From NCBI GenBank assembly GCA_017482485.1, contig JAFUMV010000149.1, positions 1 through 54,810 of the forward strand: a stretch of 54,810 nt of DNA, read 5' to 3'. The notes below the pieces were generated by a model. The model was not told where the DNA came from, searched no databases, and worked only from the letters and a program-made list of their open reading frames with translations. A program made the position numbers and the translations under genes. Of this stretch, positions 45,706 to 53,614 are shown in pieces. Each line of letters opens with the position of its first letter. Position 1 is the first letter of the stretch. This DNA comes from Lachnospiraceae bacterium. GTDB taxonomy: Bacteria; Bacillota; Clostridia; Lachnospirales; Lachnospiraceae.

Positions 45706-46733
45706 TTCGCATACCTTTCCCTGATATCCTCAGGAACATCCACTTTCGGTGCCCTCGGATCTAATAGCCAGGTCGCCGCGTAATGCGTATTTGTCACCTT
45801 AAAAAACGGTGGCTGCAAAACTGCATCTATATTTAACGCATACGGATTTCTCGGATAAAACGCATCTCCCACAGGAGGTGTGTGCAGATCCGGAGGATTG
45901 CCCGGTATCGCATAAAGCTCTTTATTCTCTCCGTTCACCTGAGGAATCGACTGCAGCAGTCCCCAGGTATAAGGATGCTGGGGATGATAAAAAATCTCAT
46001 CCACCTGTCCGTATTCCACAATTTTTCCAGCATACATAACGGCCACACGATCCGCCAGTTCTGCAATAATTCCCAGATCATGGGTGATAAAGATGATTGA
46101 TGTTTTAAGTCGCGCGCAGACATCCTTCAGGATATTCAGCACCTGTGCCTGAACAGTAACATCCAGCGCTGTTGTGGGCTCATCCGCTATGATCAGCTTT
46201 GGTTCATTGGCAATCGCAATCGCGATAATAATTCTCTGACGCATACCTCCGGAAAGCTGAAACGGATACTGCTTTAATCTCTGCTCGGGATCATGGATTC
46301 CCACCATCTTCAACAGCTCGAGTGCCCGTGCTGCGGCCTGCTGCCTGGAAATCCGGTTGTGATTCAAAATCGTTTCCTCGATCTGCGCCCCGATGGTAAG
46401 GGAAGGATTTAAAAAGGTCATCGGATCCTGGAATACCATACCGATCTGACTTCCACGAAGTGTATTCATTTTATGGGTATATTCCTTTTCAGAAGAAAAA
46501 GCAGTTCGCCCAATCTCCTGACCGTCAAAGACGATGCTGCCTCCGGTCACCTGTCCGTTCTCGGAAAGCAGGCCCAGGATAGAGCGCATCATTGCACTCT
46601 TTCCGCATCCGGATTCACCGACAATTCCCAATACCTCGCCGCTGTTGAGTGTAAAAGAAACGTCTCTGACAGCCTGAACACTCCCCATATCTGTTTTAAA
46701 TTCTGTAGATAAGTGGTTGACTTCCAATAACAT
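45687..46733 (-). CDS. oppD: Oligopeptide ABC transporter ATPase, OppD-like
   Basis: A 348-residue ATPase: Walker A GESGCGKSA, signature LSGGMRQRIIIAIAIA, Walker B LIIADEPTTALD, H-loop FITHDLGIIAE. The C-terminal extension has the HPQHPYTWGLLQSIPQ motif, but the cysteine cluster that often holds an iron-sulfur centre in OppD is absent. Residue 9 of Walker A is Ala rather than Thr, a mild change also seen in relatives. Starts 14 nt after OppC. Confidence 0.92.
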   Translation of the reverse strand: MLLEVNHLSTEFKTDMGSVQAVRDVSFTLNSGEVLGIVGESGCGKSAMMRSILGLLSENGQVTGGSIVFDGQEIGRTAFSSEKEYTHKMNTLRGSQIGMVFQDPMTFLNPSLTIGAQIEETILNHNRISRQQAAARALELLKMVGIHDPEQRLKQYPFQLSGGMRQRIIIAIAIANEPKLIIADEPTTALDVTVQAQVLNILKDVCARLKTSIIFITHDLGIIAELADRVAVMYAGKIVEYGQVDEIFYHPQHPYTWGLLQSIPQVNGENKELYAIPGNPPDLHTPPVGDAFYPRNPYALNIDAVLQPPFFKVTNTHYAATWLLDPRAPKVDVPEDIRERYAKWKKHY

Positions 46734-46747
46734 ATCTTTTCTCCATC

Positions 46748-47665
46748 CTATTCAAATGCTTCCGTCAGTCCGTCTCCAATGAAATTAAAGGAAAGTACGG
46801 TCAGGCTGAGTGCCAGCATCGGCCATATTACATGAATCGGATAGGAAGTTATTACTTCTCTGGCTTCATTTGCCAGAACACCCCAGCTGGCATTCGGCGG
46901 TGTAATTCCGATTCCAACAAAACTGAAAAAGGACTCCGTCAGAATGGCTTTCGGAATGCTGGTTACCATGACAATGATGATCGGTCCCAGTGAATTGAGC
47001 ACCACATCTTTAAACAGGATGCGCGCCTGTCCCGCTCCCAGGGTTTTTGAAGCCAGCACATACTCCCTTTCTTTCAGCGCCAGTACCTGTGCACGTACCT
47101 GACGTGCCATGCCCACCCAGGATGTAAGGGTGATGGCAATTAACATGCTCTTAAATCCGTTTCCCAATGTCACCAAAATAAGAATCACATACAGATAGCT
47201 CGGGACTGAGTAAATAATATCCACAATACGCATCATTACATTGTCTACCCAGCCGCCCTTCAGGCCTGAAATTCCACCGTAAATTACACCGATCACCAGG
47301 TTAAAAAAAGCCGCCGAGAAGCCGATCAGTAAAGAAACCCTTGCTCCTACCATAACACGTACAAGAATATCTCTTCCCAGCTTATCCGTTCCGAAAGGAT
47401 GGGTCCAGGAAGGCAACGCATTTCGATTGGACAGATCCTGGGTATTGTACTGAAACTCCGAAAAAGCAGGTACAAAAATTGCCATGAGGATAATCAGTCC
47501 AATGAATATAAGTCCCAACATAGCCAGTTTATTCTGCATAAACCTTTTTCCGGCTCTCCTGAGAACTGTCTGTGTTTTCAAAAGCTTAATATCTGCCGTT
47601 TTTTCTGCTTCCGGTAAAAAATCGAATAACGCATCCTGCGACAGATCTTTTTTTACACTTTCCAT
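46748..47665 (-). CDS. oppC: Oligopeptide ABC transporter permease, OppC-like
   Basis: A 305-residue permease. A cytoplasmic N-terminus is followed by the first helix (LAMLGLIFIGLIILMAIFVPAF), then an extracellular loop with HPFGTDKLGRDILVRVMVGAR, which marks OppC/DppC. The EAA loop is LKEREYVLASKTLGAGQARILF. Start preceded by GGGAG. Confidence 0.92.
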   Translation of the reverse strand: MESVKKDLSQDALFDFLPEAEKTADIKLLKTQTVLRRAGKRFMQNKLAMLGLIFIGLIILMAIFVPAFSEFQYNTQDLSNRNALPSWTHPFGTDKLGRDILVRVMVGARVSLLIGFSAAFFNLVIGVIYGGISGLKGGWVDNVMMRIVDIIYSVPSYLYVILILVTLGNGFKSMLIAITLTSWVGMARQVRAQVLALKEREYVLASKTLGAGQARILFKDVVLNSLGPIIIVMVTSIPKAILTESFFSFVGIGITPPNASWGVLANEAREVITSYPIHVIWPMLALSLTVLSFNFIGDGLTEAFE

Positions 47666-47687
47666 TTTCTTACTCCCAAGTCTCCAC

Positions 47688-48611
47688 TTACTTTTCCAAT
47701 TTGATTTGCGGACTGAGTATCGCTGACAAAATATCAGTCAGCAGATTAATCAGAATTACGATCACACCCAGAAATACCGCAAGTCCCATAATCAGAGTAT
47801 AATCACGTCCGGAAACGCTGGATACGAACTCATAACCGATTCCGGGAATGGAAAACAGCGATTCTATCACAAAGCTTCCCGTAATCAGCGCTGAAAACTG
47901 CGGACCGCTGTAAGTCAGTACGGGCAGGAATGCATTTTTCAGACAATGTTTTAAAACAATCCGCCTTTCCGAAGTTCCCTTCGATCTGGCCAGCACTATA
48001 TAATCCTGTGAAAGTACATCCCTTAAACTGTTTCGCGTCAGACGACAAATCATGGAAATCGGATTAAAGGACAGAGCCAGGGTCGGAAGGATGTAATGGA
48101 GCGGTGTCTTCAATCCAACGATTGGCAGCACCGGAATTTTTACCCCCAGCAATATCATCAGAAGCATGGCGACGAAGAAGTTGGGAACACTGATTCCAAG
48201 AGATGTAATCACAGAAATAACGTAATTAAATTTCTTACTTTTGGAAAGAGCTCCCGCCGTCCCCAAAGCCACTCCGACAATCAGCGAAAAGAAAAATGCA
48301 CACAACCCAAGCTTCAGAGAAGCAGGAAAACTCCTTCCAATGATATATGTAACGGACATACCCGTCATGACCATGGAATTATCAAAATTCCCTGTCAGGG
48401 CATTTTTCATATAATTAAAATATTGTACATAGATTGGCTGATCCAGTCCGTATTTTGCATTCAGATTATCAATATATTCCTGCGGGAATATTTTGTCTTC
48501 CAGTTCAAATGGGCTTCCAGGTATACTTTTCATCAAAAAGAAAACAACTGTTGCCAGGACAAGAAGTGTCAGCATCCCATATAACAGTCTTTTTAAAACG
48601 TAACTGGTCAT
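47688..48611 (-). CDS. oppB: Oligopeptide ABC transporter permease, OppB-like
   Basis: A 307-residue permease with first helix KRLLYGMLTLLVLATVVFFL, the extracellular YGLDQPIYVQYFNYMKNALTGNFD typical of OppB/DppB, and EAA loop SQDYIVLARSKGTSERRIVL. The frame can be extended six codons, but AAAGGAG lies 8 nt before the ATG used here (MTSYVLKRL). A hairpin separates it from the binding-protein gene. Confidence 0.92.
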   Translation of the reverse strand: MTSYVLKRLLYGMLTLLVLATVVFFLMKSIPGSPFELEDKIFPQEYIDNLNAKYGLDQPIYVQYFNYMKNALTGNFDNSMVMTGMSVTYIIGRSFPASLKLGLCAFFFSLIVGVALGTAGALSKSKKFNYVISVITSLGISVPNFFVAMLLMILLGVKIPVLPIVGLKTPLHYILPTLALSFNPISMICRLTRNSLRDVLSQDYIVLARSKGTSERRIVLKHCLKNAFLPVLTYSGPQFSALITGSFVIESLFSIPGIGYEFVSSVSGRDYTLIMGLAVFLGVIVILINLLTDILSAILSPQIKLEK

Positions 48612-48634
48612 TTGACCTGCTCCTTTCATAAACT

Positions 48635-48662
48635 GACATCCTGCCTGTTACAGCAGGATGTC
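48635..48662 (-). other. Hairpin between OppA and OppB genes
   Basis: GACATCCTGC pairs perfectly with GCAGGATGTC around an 8-nt loop. No U-tract follows on the minus strand. It probably limits read-through or protects the 3' end of the binding-protein message, raising OppA over the membrane subunits. Confidence 0.65.
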
Positions 48663-48680
48663 ATTCTGACTTTTTTACGG

Positions 48681-50399
48681 TCAGTTAATATCAGCATACC
48701 AGAACACATAGCCGCCGTCCGGATACCATTCGATTCCGCTGACATTGGTCTTAACCAGATGTGCATTGTTAAAAGCAAAGATAGGAACTACGTAGTTCTC
48801 CTGCTCGATCAGCTTGTTTTCCACATTGTGCAGCAGTTCGTTTCTCTCATTCTCATCCAGCTCAACTGTTGCTGAATCCAGCCAGGTATTAATATCGCTG
48901 TCGTTTAAATAAACAGGTGACTGATTGGTGGAGTTGAAATAATCCAGCAAAGTCTGAGGATCCATATAGTCGGGGCCCATCGCATAGCGATACAGATTAA
49001 AGTCCAGACTGCCCTTTTTCGTTGAAAGTGCCTGAGATTCCAGTGCTTCAATTTCCAGATTTACATTAATTTCAGCCAGCTGTGCCTGAAGGATTTCTGC
49101 AACAGTGGTATTTCTGGTGTTGGAAGAATAAGGATAGTAAAGAGTCAGCGGATTATCCTGTGTATATCCTTCTGCTTCCAGAAGTGCTTTCGCTTCTTCC
49201 TTATCTTCTACAATCAAATCTCCTGCCTCAGTACGGAAATCTTCTCCGTTAGGACCACTGATTCCGGAAGGTACGATACCGTACAGTGCAATGTATGCAT
49301 TTCCTCCATCCAGTGCCTCTACGATCTGCTGGCGGTTGATACCGATGCTGACAGCTTTTCTCACGTTCTCAGACAATACTGCGTTCTCGCTGTCCTCACT
49401 GACATTAAAGGTCAGGTAATAATTGAAAGCAGCTTTGGGAATCTGAATTTCCGCCTGATCTCCGGAATATGTCAATACCGTGTCGGAAGGAGGATCCAGC
49501 GCCACATCGATACTTCCATTCTGGAAAGCCAGAAGCTGTGACTGGGCATCTGAAATAATTTTGAGAGTCAGTTTATCCAGATTAATCTTATCTGCATCCG
49601 CAAAATAGGGATTCTTTACCAGTACCACTTCTTCCTTTTCATTTACTGATTCCAGATAGAAAGGACCATTGAAAGGAGTTTCCGGATTGAAGGACCAGCT
49701 CTCATCATGCTCCGGTGCAAAATCCGCACGAACCGGGAAATATACATTGTATGCTGTCAGCTGTACAAAATATGCACAGGGCTTCTCCAGCGTGATTTCA
49801 AGGGTATCGTCATCCAGCGCCTTAATGCCTACTTCCGTCTGCTCCGCCACGGACAGACCCTGATCAAAGGCTTCTTTTGCACCAACCACATAATTGTAAA
49901 TGTAATAAGGATAATCTGCATCTGCGCCATAACTGAGAACACGCTTGATGCCATATTCAAAATCACTCGCTTTTACCTTTTCGCCGTCACTCCAGTAATT
50001 TTCAATCAGTTTAAAGGTATAAACCAGTCCATCCTCACTGACTGTATAGGATTCACAGCTTGCATTCTGTAATTTACCATTCTCATCGAAATAGAACAGC
50101 GGATAATAAAGCTCACGCAGCACGTTTGTCGTAGTTGTTCCGGAGTTCACCGGGTCAAAATAGGACGGACTGCTGCTCCAGCCTACTACCAGTTCCTTGC
50201 TTTCTGCAGCATCACCTTCTGCTGCTTCACTTTCCTCTGATTGATCCTGTACAGATTCTGTCGCTTTGCTCGTAACATTCTCCGTATCGGCTGCCACTGT
50301 TCCACTATTGGCAGTATTGCTTCCGCATCCAACCAGTCCTGCCAGCAATGCTGCTGCCATGCCGATTGCTAAAACTCTTTTGTAGCTCTTCTTTATCAT
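48681..50399 (-). CDS. oppA: Oligopeptide-binding lipoprotein, OppA-like
   Basis: A 572-residue family-5 extracellular solute-binding protein. The signal peptide ends LAGLVGCGSN (lipobox), followed by an acidic Ser/Thr-rich linker. The binding domain shows SSPSYFDPVNSGTTTTNVLRELYYPL, the family start, and the late YPYSSNTRNTTVAEILQAQL. Start: the frame begins with ATGGAGGTTATGATG; the GGAGG in it is the ribosome site, so the ATG 5 nt later is chosen. The stop of the Cys-rich micro-ORF lies 70 nt upstream with a hairpin between. It should capture a peptide, possibly one rich in cysteine or modified, but specificity is not visible. Confidence 0.92.
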   Translation of the reverse strand: MIKKSYKRVLAIGMAAALLAGLVGCGSNTANSGTVAADTENVTSKATESVQDQSEESEAAEGDAAESKELVVGWSSSPSYFDPVNSGTTTTNVLRELYYPLFYFDENGKLQNASCESYTVSEDGLVYTFKLIENYWSDGEKVKASDFEYGIKRVLSYGADADYPYYIYNYVVGAKEAFDQGLSVAEQTEVGIKALDDDTLEITLEKPCAYFVQLTAYNVYFPVRADFAPEHDESWSFNPETPFNGPFYLESVNEKEEVVLVKNPYFADADKINLDKLTLKIISDAQSQLLAFQNGSIDVALDPPSDTVLTYSGDQAEIQIPKAAFNYYLTFNVSEDSENAVLSENVRKAVSIGINRQQIVEALDGGNAYIALYGIVPSGISGPNGEDFRTEAGDLIVEDKEEAKALLEAEGYTQDNPLTLYYPYSSNTRNTTVAEILQAQLAEINVNLEIEALESQALSTKKGSLDFNLYRYAMGPDYMDPQTLLDYFNSTNQSPVYLNDSDINTWLDSATVELDENERNELLHNVENKLIEQENYVVPIFAFNNAHLVKTNVSGIEWYPDGGYVFWYADIN

Positions 50400-50430
50400 C
50401 ATAACCTCCATGTGTCATTCCATTTGATTT

Positions 50431-50451
50431 GCAGAAAACACGGTTTTCTGC
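50431..50451 (-). other. Perfect hairpin between the Cys-rich micro-ORF and OppA
   Basis: GCAGAAAAC-CGT-GTTTTCTGC, a 9-bp stem with 3-nt loop. On the minus strand it is followed by AAATCAAATGG, so there is no U-tract and simple intrinsic termination is unlikely. It could be a processing or stability element for the micro-ORF message, or part of an attenuator responding to ribosome position on the cysteine codons. Confidence 0.65.
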
Positions 50452-50469
50452 TTTAAGCATATTTCTTTA

Positions 50470-50568
50470 TCAGTTAAAATCCGCTATGCAGCAACAGGCC
50501 ATATGAACTTTTTGTCTCATACAACAGCAATAGCCTGCTTCTTTTCTTGCAATCTGAATGTAAGCCAT
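50470..50568 (-). CDS. Micro-ORF with two triple-cysteine clusters, candidate RiPP precursor or Cys leader peptide
   Basis: A 32-codon frame that standard gene callers would miss. Residues 1-13 are MAYIQIARKEAGY; then Cys14-Cys15-Cys16, a 8-residue MRQKVHMA spacer, Cys25-Cys26-Cys27 and the tail IADFN. Six of 32 residues are cysteine, encoded TGC TGT TGT and TGT TGC TGC. The Shine-Dalgarno AAGGAGG is optimal, 6 nt from the ATG, which strongly argues for translation. It is the first gene after a TTGACA box and precedes OppABCDF, a LanC-like protein and a SagB-type oxidase. Two readings fit: a peptide modified by LanC/SagB-type enzymes, or a polycysteine leader that stalls ribosomes when Cys-tRNA is short. 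No exporter or leader peptidase is encoded nearby. Confidence 0.75.
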   Translation of the reverse strand: MAYIQIARKEAGYCCCMRQKVHMACCCIADFN

Positions 50569-50615
50569 CTCGTTCCTCCTTCTAGCAACCTTTTACCCAT
50601 TAATCCGGTAGGTTT

Positions 50616-50649
50616 GTTATAAGTTAACACTATCTTAATAATTTGTCAA
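50616..50649 (-). promoter_or_regulatory. Candidate promoter of the micro-ORF/Opp/LanC/SagB operon
   Basis: A perfect TTGACA -35 (50644-50649) reads toward the micro-ORF. The -10 is ambiguous: TAACTT at 17-nt spacing or TATAAC at 22 nt. The start codon is about 50 nt downstream. The poor -10 could mean an activator is needed. Confidence 0.5.
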
Positions 50650-50953
50650 TAGAAAACGTAGAAAAATTTACATTTTTTACAAAAACATCGAAAATACTCT
50701 TACTTCTCACAAAAATTATAAAAAAATACAGGTATGATGGCATATGGAAGCGATTTTTCCCGAATTATCCCGAAAAACCTTACTTACTGATAATTTCTGC
50801 GGAACATATGACAATTTCACCCCACGCAAAAAAGACATCCCCCCGAAATTTCTTTCAGGAAAATGTCCTTTTATATTGGTTCATCCTTCTTCGACTGTGT
50901 GTTCCTTTGTACACTGCAGGAAGCAGCGGTGGGCTGTTTCAACGTTTATGAAC
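50650..50953. other. Gene-free AT-rich spacer
   Basis: About 300 nt between the lyase stop and the Opp-operon promoter. Plus-strand frames of 102 and 74 codons exist but lack ribosome sites and family resemblance. No terminator for the lyase gene was found. A weak GACAT/ATGTC pairing near 50832-50866 is the only structure seen. Confidence 0.5.
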
Positions 50954-52156
50954 TCATACTTTTACTGACAGCCCGGTCTTCTCCAACGCCTGCTGCAGAT
51001 CTGCAATAATATCCTCTACATCCTCAATCCCCACTGAGAAACGGAAAAATCCATTGTGGAATTCTTCAGGATACAGATACTGCCGCTCGTCGTTCTCGCC
51101 CAGAAATACGATGAGGCTTTCATCATGTCCCAAAGAGACAGCTGAAGTGATAACCTTCAAATGGCTTACAAATTTGTTGTGGGTGTCATGATCAGCCTTC
51201 AAGCCGAAGGACAGCACCCCTCCAAAGCCGGGAGACATCTGTTTTTTTGCCGTCTCGTGCCCTTTGTTGCTCTCCAGCCCGGGATAAGCGACAAAGCTCA
51301 CACAGGGCTGCTTTTCCAGCCATTTGGCAACCTTTAAGGCATTCTCATTATGCTGACGCATCCGCAAAGGCAGCGTGACAGAGCCCCGCATAATCAGCCA
51401 GGCATTGAAAGGACTGATCGTACCGCCCAGATTCACCTGGGACTGGGCCCTGATCTGATCCAGATATTGAGTTTTTCCCACAATGGCGCCTCCCATGGAG
51501 TCACCGTGTCCGTTGATATACTTGGTCAGACTCTCCAGCGCAAAGTCCGCTCCCAGTTCAATGGGACGCTGGTTGTAGGGAGAAGCAAAGGTATTATCCA
51601 CGCTGAGCAGCGCACCGTGGCGATGTGCGATATCAGCAATCGCAGTGATATCCGAAATAGTCAGAGTAGGATTTCCCGGTGTCTCGATATGGATGAGTTT
51701 CGTGTTGGGGCGGATAGCGGCTTCTACATTAGCAGGATCGGAAGTATCCACAATGGTAGTCTCCACACCAAATTTATTGTTCAGCAGCTCGTTTAACAGA
51801 CGATAGACGGCAATATATGTAACGCTCGAGAAAATCACGTGATCGCCCTGATTCAGTAAAGCAAAAAACAGGCCGCTAAGAGCCGCCACACCGGAAGCGA
51901 GAACCACGCAGTCCTCCCCACCCTCCAGCGAAGCAATGCGCTCCTGCAAATATTTCTGGTTGGTACCACCGTTACGGGTATAAAGGTTTCCGGCCGCACT
52001 GGACCAGTTCATATCCGTAGGATCATAGGGCAGGGCATAGCTGTTGGCCATGGTGATCGGCCGCTTAATCGCTCCACTGTCCTGATCAATATCATTGCCG
52101 GTATGTACCGCTCTGGTGGCAAAACCGTACTCCGGACCAAAGGTATGCTTTTCCAT
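50954..52156 (-). CDS. Trans-sulfuration-family PLP enzyme (methionine/cystathionine gamma-lyase type)
   Basis: A 400-residue PLP enzyme of the Cys/Met-metabolism family. The PLP lysine is in SLTKYINGHGDSMGGA, the ring-stacking and Asp regions are in LASGVAALSGLFFALLNQGDHV and SVDNTFASP, and YTRNGGTNQKYLQERIASLEGG is the active-site tyrosine segment contributed by the partner subunit. The family includes cystathionine gamma-synthase, gamma- and beta-lyases and methionine gamma-lyase; a lyase is likely but not provable by eye. It lies upstream of the Cys-rich micro-ORF on the same strand, with its own promoter, tying the neighbourhood to sulfur amino acids. Start preceded by AAAGGGCG. Confidence 0.9.
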   Translation of the reverse strand: MEKHTFGPEYGFATRAVHTGNDIDQDSGAIKRPITMANSYALPYDPTDMNWSSAAGNLYTRNGGTNQKYLQERIASLEGGEDCVVLASGVAALSGLFFALLNQGDHVIFSSVTYIAVYRLLNELLNNKFGVETTIVDTSDPANVEAAIRPNTKLIHIETPGNPTLTISDITAIADIAHRHGALLSVDNTFASPYNQRPIELGADFALESLTKYINGHGDSMGGAIVGKTQYLDQIRAQSQVNLGGTISPFNAWLIMRGSVTLPLRMRQHNENALKVAKWLEKQPCVSFVAYPGLESNKGHETAKKQMSPGFGGVLSFGLKADHDTHNKFVSHLKVITSAVSLGHDESLIVFLGENDERQYLYPEEFHNGFFRFSVGIEDVEDIIADLQQALEKTGLSVKV

Positions 52157-52199
52157 ATTTTCGCCCTTTCTTTAGATAAATATTTATAAACCTATTATT

Positions 52200-52247
52200 C
52201 CAATCTGTTTATTGGTATATGGTATCACCGCAATTTCCGACTGTCAA
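52200..52247 (-). promoter_or_regulatory. Promoter and inverted repeat upstream of the PLP lyase
   Basis: TTGACA (52242-52247) and TACCAT (52219-52224) are 17 nt apart reading minus. Just downstream, CCAAT-N6-ATTGG (52200-52215) overlaps the predicted transcription start and could be an operator. No SAM or T-box leader was recognised. Confidence 0.6.
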
Positions 52248-52292
52248 CATAATTTTATTTTTCGATTCGCGGTTTTCTTTTACCAGCATGGA

Positions 52293-52325
52293 TGTACAGA
52301 TGGCAGCACGGTTGCCATCTGTACA
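52293..52325 (-). terminator. 13-bp perfect hairpin downstream of the XRE membrane regulator
   Basis: TGTACAGATGGCA pairs perfectly with TGCCATCTGTACA around a 7-nt loop. It lies 50 nt after the regulator stop, reading minus. There is no T-run on the minus side, and only AAATATGATTCTTTG on the plus side, so it is either a Rho-independent variant or a stabilising structure. Confidence 0.6.
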
Positions 52326-52375
52326 AATATGATTCTTTGCTGCCAGCTTCTGCATCCACAGCTTTTCCTCACTTT

Positions 52376-53368
52376 TCAGCGGTTTCTAAGCATCGCCGCA
52401 ATTCCGCAGACTGCCGCATAGAATACTCCTGCGCAGGGCCATATCACCCAGGTGATATACCACTTTCCTGTCAGGAAGCTGACGCCCAGATAGATAGCAG
52501 TTGCCGTGCACCAGTATGCGGTAGCCAGATTGGCATTTTTCTTATTTTCCTGTTTTTTCTCCCGAGTGTATTCCCCTTCTTCCAAAAGTTTCTGATAACT
52601 GCCAAAGATCATGCCGGACCAGACGAACAGAAATACCGCGCAGGCAACAAATGTAAGCAAAATGGCCGTACAGTATATCATCACGATGTCGGGCATTCCG
52701 AAAGCCGCCGCAATCATAATCGGCACTGCACTGATGATGCAGACAACAACACCTGCTGCAACACATTTTTTGAAGACAGGCTCAAACTGTTCTTTTTTCA
52801 CTTCCACAATGCCTGCGATTCCGTACTGAAGGGAAAGGGGTTCTTTTTCCAGATATTCAAATTTGTCCAGCTTCATTCCCTGGGTGATAAAAACCGCTAC
52901 CGCTGCCGCGATAATGAAAAGCAGCAATGCCACACCTATACCGCCTGCCATGTCTTCCGTGATAGAAATGATCTGATATTCTGCCATGCCTGCCAGCAGA
53001 ATCAGCGGAATAACGGAAAGAATACAGGCTGTTACTCCTGCACCTATCTTTCCTGCCGCTTTTTCCACCAGCTCCATGTATCGGTTCGCATCCTCCAGAG
53101 AAATGCTTCTCATATTTTCTTCATCGACTTCCGGAATGTCCTCGATGGTCTCCGGCATCATCTCTTCTTCCAACTCATCTTTTAATAAGTAATCTGTGCT
53201 CACATCGAAAATCCGGCTCAGCTTTATAATTTTGTCCAGATCCGGAATGGATGCCGCGCTTTCCCATTTGGACACAGACTGCCTGGAAACATTCAGTTTC
53301 ATCGCAAGTTCCTCCTGAGACCAGCCGTTTTGTTTTCTGAGTTTTGTAATTTTTTCCGCTAAAATCAT
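52376..53368 (-). CDS. XRE-family regulator with C-terminal membrane domain
   Basis: A 330-residue protein. Residues 1-60 are an XRE helix-turn-helix ([37 protein letters not shown]). An acidic linker ([19 protein letters not shown]) leads to about six hydrophobic helices from ~105 to 328. This architecture is common in Clostridia, where the membrane part is thought to sense envelope or drug stress; target genes are unknown. GAGGAGG lies 4 nt from the ATG. A palindrome inside its promoter suggests autoregulation. Confidence 0.88.
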   Translation of the reverse strand: MILAEKITKLRKQNGWSQEELAMKLNVSRQSVSKWESAASIPDLDKIIKLSRIFDVSTDYLLKDELEEEMMPETIEDIPEVDEENMRSISLEDANRYMELVEKAAGKIGAGVTACILSVIPLILLAGMAEYQIISITEDMAGGIGVALLLFIIAAAVAVFITQGMKLDKFEYLEKEPLSLQYGIAGIVEVKKEQFEPVFKKCVAAGVVVCIISAVPIMIAAAFGMPDIVMIYCTAILLTFVACAVFLFVWSGMIFGSYQKLLEEGEYTREKKQENKKNANLATAYWCTATAIYLGVSFLTGKWYITWVIWPCAGVFYAAVCGIAAMLRNR

Positions 53369-53399
53369 GTTGCCTCCTCATCTGAAAAGATATGTTTTG

Positions 53400-53428
53400 A
53401 TCTTACGATATCGTATCTGTTCTCTTAA
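53400..53428 (-). promoter_or_regulatory. Promoter with internal palindrome of the XRE membrane regulator
   Basis: TTAAGA (53423-53428) and TAAGAT (53400-53405) are 17 nt apart reading minus. The perfect 12-bp palindrome TACGATATCGTA (53404-53415) overlaps the -10 and spacer, an ideal site for autorepression by the XRE protein. Confidence 0.6.
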
Positions 53429-53514
53429 GATGATTACAGCATAACAGAAAACGCGGTTGACAGCCACCAATTTTGCTTGGAAATCTGTCAACCGACGGTT
53501 GCGCTGAGCTTCAA

Positions 53515-53548
53515 AGGAAAAAACACCGGCCTTTTTTTGACCGGTGTT
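53515..53548 (-). terminator. Terminator after the PHP-domain gene
   Basis: AACACCGG pairs with CCGGTGTT around an 11-nt loop, followed on the minus strand by a TTTT run and CC. It lies about 65 nt beyond the PHP stop. Confidence 0.8.
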
Positions 53549-53614
53549 CTAACTCATGCCTGTTGAATTGTCAATACATCATATTCATACAAATAATCGA
53601 AATTCGAATTCAAA

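Noticed and set aside
50643-50951. 102-codon plus-strand frame between the Opp operon and the lyase
   Set aside because: No ribosome site, AT-rich non-coding composition, and overlap with the TTGACA promoter box of the opposite strand.
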